Shown here: positions 31,919 through 34,167 of the stretch, piece after piece
How positions within the stretch are numbered: position 1 is the stretch's first letter
Layout: each line of letters opens with the position of its first letter
Source of the DNA: Elusimicrobiaceae bacterium
GTDB taxonomy: Bacteria > Elusimicrobiota > Elusimicrobia > Elusimicrobiales > Elusimicrobiaceae
DNA: 34,167 nucleotides
NCBI GenBank assembly: GCA_016283355.1
Contig: JAEEMS010000020.1
Location: 1-34,167 of the forward strand
Direction: 5' to 3'
Position numbers and translations under genes: made by a program
The notes under the pieces: generated by a model
What the model was told of the DNA's origin: nothing
The model's database searches: none
What the model saw: only the letters and a program-made list of their open reading frames with translations

Positions 31919-33697
31919 TTATAATTCGGTAGAATTCCCATTGGATTTAGCGCGTTCGATAGCTCTGTTATAGGAGTATACCGTTTTCCAATATTGCTCT
32001 ACATTTCTTAACAAGTCATATAAGGCGGGTAAGTCGGTTCCTCTAAGGGGATGCACCATGTGTTCCATGTCACGAATCCATTCTATTGCTACCTGTACGC
32101 TATTGCAGCGTTGACGCGCAAATGCGGAGTTGGGCAGCGGGTGAGTACCCAGGGCATCCAACTCAATGAACGGTAGTTCCTGAAGAAGTACCTCGCGTGC
32201 GTAGGCTGTTGTATAGAAATACATGATATAGCGTTGTTCTTTTATGATTTCTTTTTCTTGCCAGGATAAAGGGTGCATCGCAATAAAAAATTTGGAAGGG
32301 TCTTGCGGCGCTAGCGCAATGTTCTCCCACTCATCCAAGCGCATAAGGTTGTTTGCTTTTTCGAAGACTCCCGGTAATTCTTTGTTTAGTTTATTGCGTA
32401 GCTCTTTGGCTTTGGTGCGTACATTTCTTTCGGGCTGGTCGCTAAGGCCTTCAATCGTAAATGCGACTGAATTGTTGTCGTGCAGAAAACCATAGGCCCA
32501 GTTTCTTTTATTTTCTTCGAAACCTTTACCAAAAGTCTCGGGTACAAAAACGCCGGAAAGGCCATATTCGTCTCTAAAATCCTTTGGGACATCTATTTGT
32601 GCACTTTGCAAGAAACGGTAATAATCGGATAATTGGGAAAAAGCATCATACACTTCACGTTGCAAGTGAGTGCCGCCCTTCATATTGTACTGCATGAAAG
32701 CCACCAACTTGGCTCTTTCGGCCAGTGCCTCTGCCCGCCATTGTTGTGCTTGTGCATCTATTTCTTCCGTAGAAAATATTTTTGGATTGTCTACATATTT
32801 TTGCAAATTATCTCTGTGGAAGGTTAATTGGGAAGAAAATTCGTCGTTTAATAGTTCATACCTGTGCAAAAACGATTTGACAACGGCTTGCCTGTGGGCA
32901 GGAGGTAAATCTGTATCACGGTAAATAAAATATTTTAAAGGGTCCTCCAAGGTGGTGGATGTTAGCAAATTATCCGTTTTTTCCAGTTGGGAGATTAATT
33001 TTTGTGTCCGGTCAATATAGTAACGCGGATTATCGTGTTGCTTTTTGGCCCGGCGTATCAATGCTTGCTCTTCCGGAGTTCCTTTTTGCGGCAACCAGGC
33101 CCGCGTATATTTATGCCCGAAATGGTTGGATGTGGTGCCCAGCATCCAGTCAGGGGCTTGATTGGTGAGATCGTCTTTCCATTCGTTGAGATGATTTTGC
33201 ACGCTGGAATTTTGACCCGGAATAAAAATCGGGAAGTGCGATGTCGTGAAAGCACCATACTCTCTTGCAACATGGTTTGCGAGGCGTATGGCCTCATCAC
33301 TGATTTCATATTCTGCCTGAAACCGGTTCAAAAAGTCAAATTCGCCGTGGCGCAGTGCGGTACGGAGTGCCAATACTTCCAAACGAGCGCCCGCAGAGTC
33401 AGATTCTTTCTCAAATAATTTGTAAGTTTGTTCAATTAGGGGAAGATAATCCGCGGATGTATATCCCAATATGGAAAGATTGTGCAGTAGGTTAGGGAAT
33501 CTATCCAAATTAAGTTGGTACGGTTTGAGATTACCTGCAGCGGCTAAATCTGCTTGTACACTCTTTTCAAGAGCCGATAATCCTCCTGCCTTTTGAATAG
33601 CCGCACGGACGGCAGAAGCGGGGATAAATTTCGGTTTGCCAGCCGTTAACGAAAGGGGCAAACAGGTAGCCAAGACGACTAAAATTATTTTCTTCAT
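31919..33697 (-). CDS. Orphan secreted protein, 592 residues
   Basis: I do not recognise the family. A Sec signal peptide (KK, then IILVVLATCLPLSLTAG, cleavage near residue 19) starts the protein. The mature chain is soluble-looking, strongly helical and rich in Leu, Glu, Gln, Arg and Tyr, with no further membrane segment. The middle (about residues 235-350) has long amphipathic helices that may form coiled coils. Only a single Cys is visible after the signal peptide. GAGG lies about 6 nt before the ATG. The promoter carries the same upstream element as the 189-residue orphan gene and a dyad over its -10. It lies between exopolysaccharide export genes and a barrel gene, so a cell-surface or periplasmic role is likely. 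Confidence 0.78.
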   Translation of the reverse strand: MKKIILVVLATCLPLSLTAGKPKFIPASAVRAAIQKAGGLSALEKSVQADLAAAGNLKPYQLNLDRFPNLLHNLSILGYTSADYLPLIEQTYKLFEKESDSAGARLEVLALRTALRHGEFDFLNRFQAEYEISDEAIRLANHVAREYGAFTTSHFPIFIPGQNSSVQNHLNEWKDDLTNQAPDWMLGTTSNHFGHKYTRAWLPQKGTPEEQALIRRAKKQHDNPRYYIDRTQKLISQLEKTDNLLTSTTLEDPLKYFIYRDTDLPPAHRQAVVKSFLHRYELLNDEFSSQLTFHRDNLQKYVDNPKIFSTEEIDAQAQQWRAEALAERAKLVAFMQYNMKGGTHLQREVYDAFSQLSDYYRFLQSAQIDVPKDFRDEYGLSGVFVPETFGKGFEENKRNWAYGFLHDNNSVAFTIEGLSDQPERNVRTKAKELRNKLNKELPGVFEKANNLMRLDEWENIALAPQDPSKFFIAMHPLSWQEKEIIKEQRYIMYFYTTAYAREVLLQELPFIELDALGTHPLPNSAFARQRCNSVQVAIEWIRDMEHMVHPLRGTDLPALYDLLRNVEQYWKTVYSYNRAIERAKSNGNSTEL

Positions 33698-33721
33698 GGG
33701 TTCCTCTTCAAAATAATAAGA

Positions 33722-33738
33722 TACCTAAATTGTAGGTA
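33722..33738. promoter_or_regulatory. TACCTA-N5-TAGGTA dyad over the -10 of the 592-residue gene
   Basis: Perfect 6-bp arms (33722-33727 and 33733-33738) flank a 5-nt centre and cover the minus-strand -10 box TACAAT (33729-33734). It could bind a repressor. Confidence 0.4.
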
Positions 33739-33774
33739 ATCCCAGGAGGAGCCCACAAGGGTCTTTGGGCCTAA
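33729..33774 (-). promoter_or_regulatory. Promoter with upstream GGCCC-AAA-GACCC element, copy 2
   Basis: On the minus strand TTAGGCCCAAAGACCC (33759-33774) directly abuts TTGTGG (-35, 33753-33758). An 18-bp spacer and TACAAT (33729-33734) follow. The element matches copy 1 at 15 of 16 positions and lies 61 nt from the start codon, against 60 nt in copy 1. Confidence 0.55.
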
Positions 33775-33830
33775 ACAAGAAATAGGTCTTTTGGGTCCTT
33801 GGATAGCTTGTGAGACGGGTCGTGTGTAAA

Positions 33831-33863
33831 AAAATAAAAACCCCCCGCTTTTGCGAGGGGTTT
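33831..33863 (-). terminator. Terminator of the beta-barrel gene
   Basis: An 11-bp stem with one C-A mismatch (33838-33848 with 33853-33863, 4-T loop) is followed on the minus strand by long T runs. It lies about 20 bases after the stop codon. Confidence 0.82.
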
Positions 33864-33883
33864 AAAATACGTTTCAGCTACGA

Positions 33884-34167
33884 TTAGAACAAAGCGCGTA
33901 CAAATACACCGGCTCTGTTATTTTCGTAATGGGCTGCACTCACGTTGGAGTGGCGGACGCGGAATTGATACCACACACCGGCCGTTAACCATTCTTTGAA
34001 TTGATAGTCAATACCGGGGCGGACCAAGACCAAGTCATCCGTGCGTTTGGCACCGGATACTTCGGTATCGTAGTGCATTTGGTCCCAAATCAAGGTAGCA
34101 TGCGCCGTTAAACGGTTGGAGAGTTTTTGATCCGCATACAAGGACAACATCGTGTCTTTGAAGTAGC
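33884..34167 (-). CDS. C-terminal end of an outer-membrane beta-barrel protein (BBP2-like), 5' end outside window
   Basis: The frame is open to the window edge, and the internal Met at 34150 has no sign of being a start, so only the last about 94 residues are seen. They show regular alternating strands with Trp/Tyr girdles (LVRPGIDYQFKEWLTAGVWY) and end in ALF, the C-terminal aromatic signature recognised by the BAM machinery. The text 'RPGIDYQFKEWLTAG..YQFRVRHSN' style of strand pair is common in the putative porin BBP2 family found in exopolysaccharide loci, which fits the Wza/Wzc/Wzy genes nearby. Barrel assignment is strong; the family is moderate. Confidence 0.75.
   Translation of the reverse strand, partial: YFKDTMLSLYADQKLSNRLTAHATLIWDQMHYDTEVSGAKRTDDLVLVRPGIDYQFKEWLTAGVWYQFRVRHSNVSAAHYENNRAGVFVRALF

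Overview
The window looks like chromosome from a Gram-negative bacterium. It encodes a tripartite RND efflux pump with a TolC-type channel, outer-membrane beta-barrels ending in aromatic residues, a Wza-like lipoprotein and many Sec signal peptides. Several intrinsic terminators, AT-rich promoters and a few unrecognised secreted proteins are present. The mix (OPA-family sugar-phosphate antiporter, glycolytic pyk and gap, a giant multi-membrane orphan protein) reminds me of host-associated Elusimicrobiota. That is an impression only; no rRNA, tRNA or phylogenetic marker is present to prove it.

Layout. 1-4.2 kb: the 3' part of a giant orphan membrane protein (+). 4.3-5.7 kb: a hexose-phosphate/glycerol-phosphate:Pi antiporter-type transporter (+). 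5.8-7.2 kb: pyruvate kinase (-). 7.4-8.3 kb: a probable outer-membrane barrel (+). 8.3-10.3 kb: two divergent orphan secreted proteins around a repeat-rich intergenic region. 10.3-11.4 kb: GAPDH (-). 11.4-19.96 kb: one long minus-strand operon (SDR, NeuB-like synthase, ThDP enzyme, GT2, rfbF, rfbG, rfbH, cdd) running from an extended -10 promoter near 19957 to a terminator near 11450. 19.97-26.4 kb: an autoregulated TetR-TolC-adaptor-RND efflux operon (-). 26.4-27.7 kb: rmlA plus a low-molecular-weight tyrosine phosphatase (-). 27.7-31.8 kb: divergent Wzy-like, Wza-like and Wzc-like exopolysaccharide genes (+). 31.9-34.2 kb: an orphan secreted protein and the C-terminal end of a beta-barrel (-).

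How it fits together. Roughly half of the window makes or exports surface polysaccharide. RfbF, RfbG and RfbH convert glucose-1-phosphate to a CDP-4-keto-3,6-dideoxyhexose intermediate. RfbH carries the full signature of the PMP/[2Fe-2S] dehydrase E1. The same operon adds a ThDP-dependent carboligase-like protein and a short-chain dehydrogenase, the pairing expected for a yersiniose-type two-carbon branch. It also has a NeuB-family synthase that lacks the usual arginine of sialic-acid-type enzymes. I infer that it builds an unusual branched or extended deoxysugar. The rmlA/phosphatase and Wzy/Wza/Wzc genes then serve dTDP-sugar supply and polymer assembly and export.

Regulation stands out in three places. 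A 26-bp-armed palindrome covers the -35 of the efflux operon. The wzy/phosphatase and wza starts lie only 7-8 nt from -10 boxes, which predicts leaderless mRNAs. A 16-nt element (15/16 identical) abuts the -35 of two unrelated secreted-protein genes at the same distance from the start codon.
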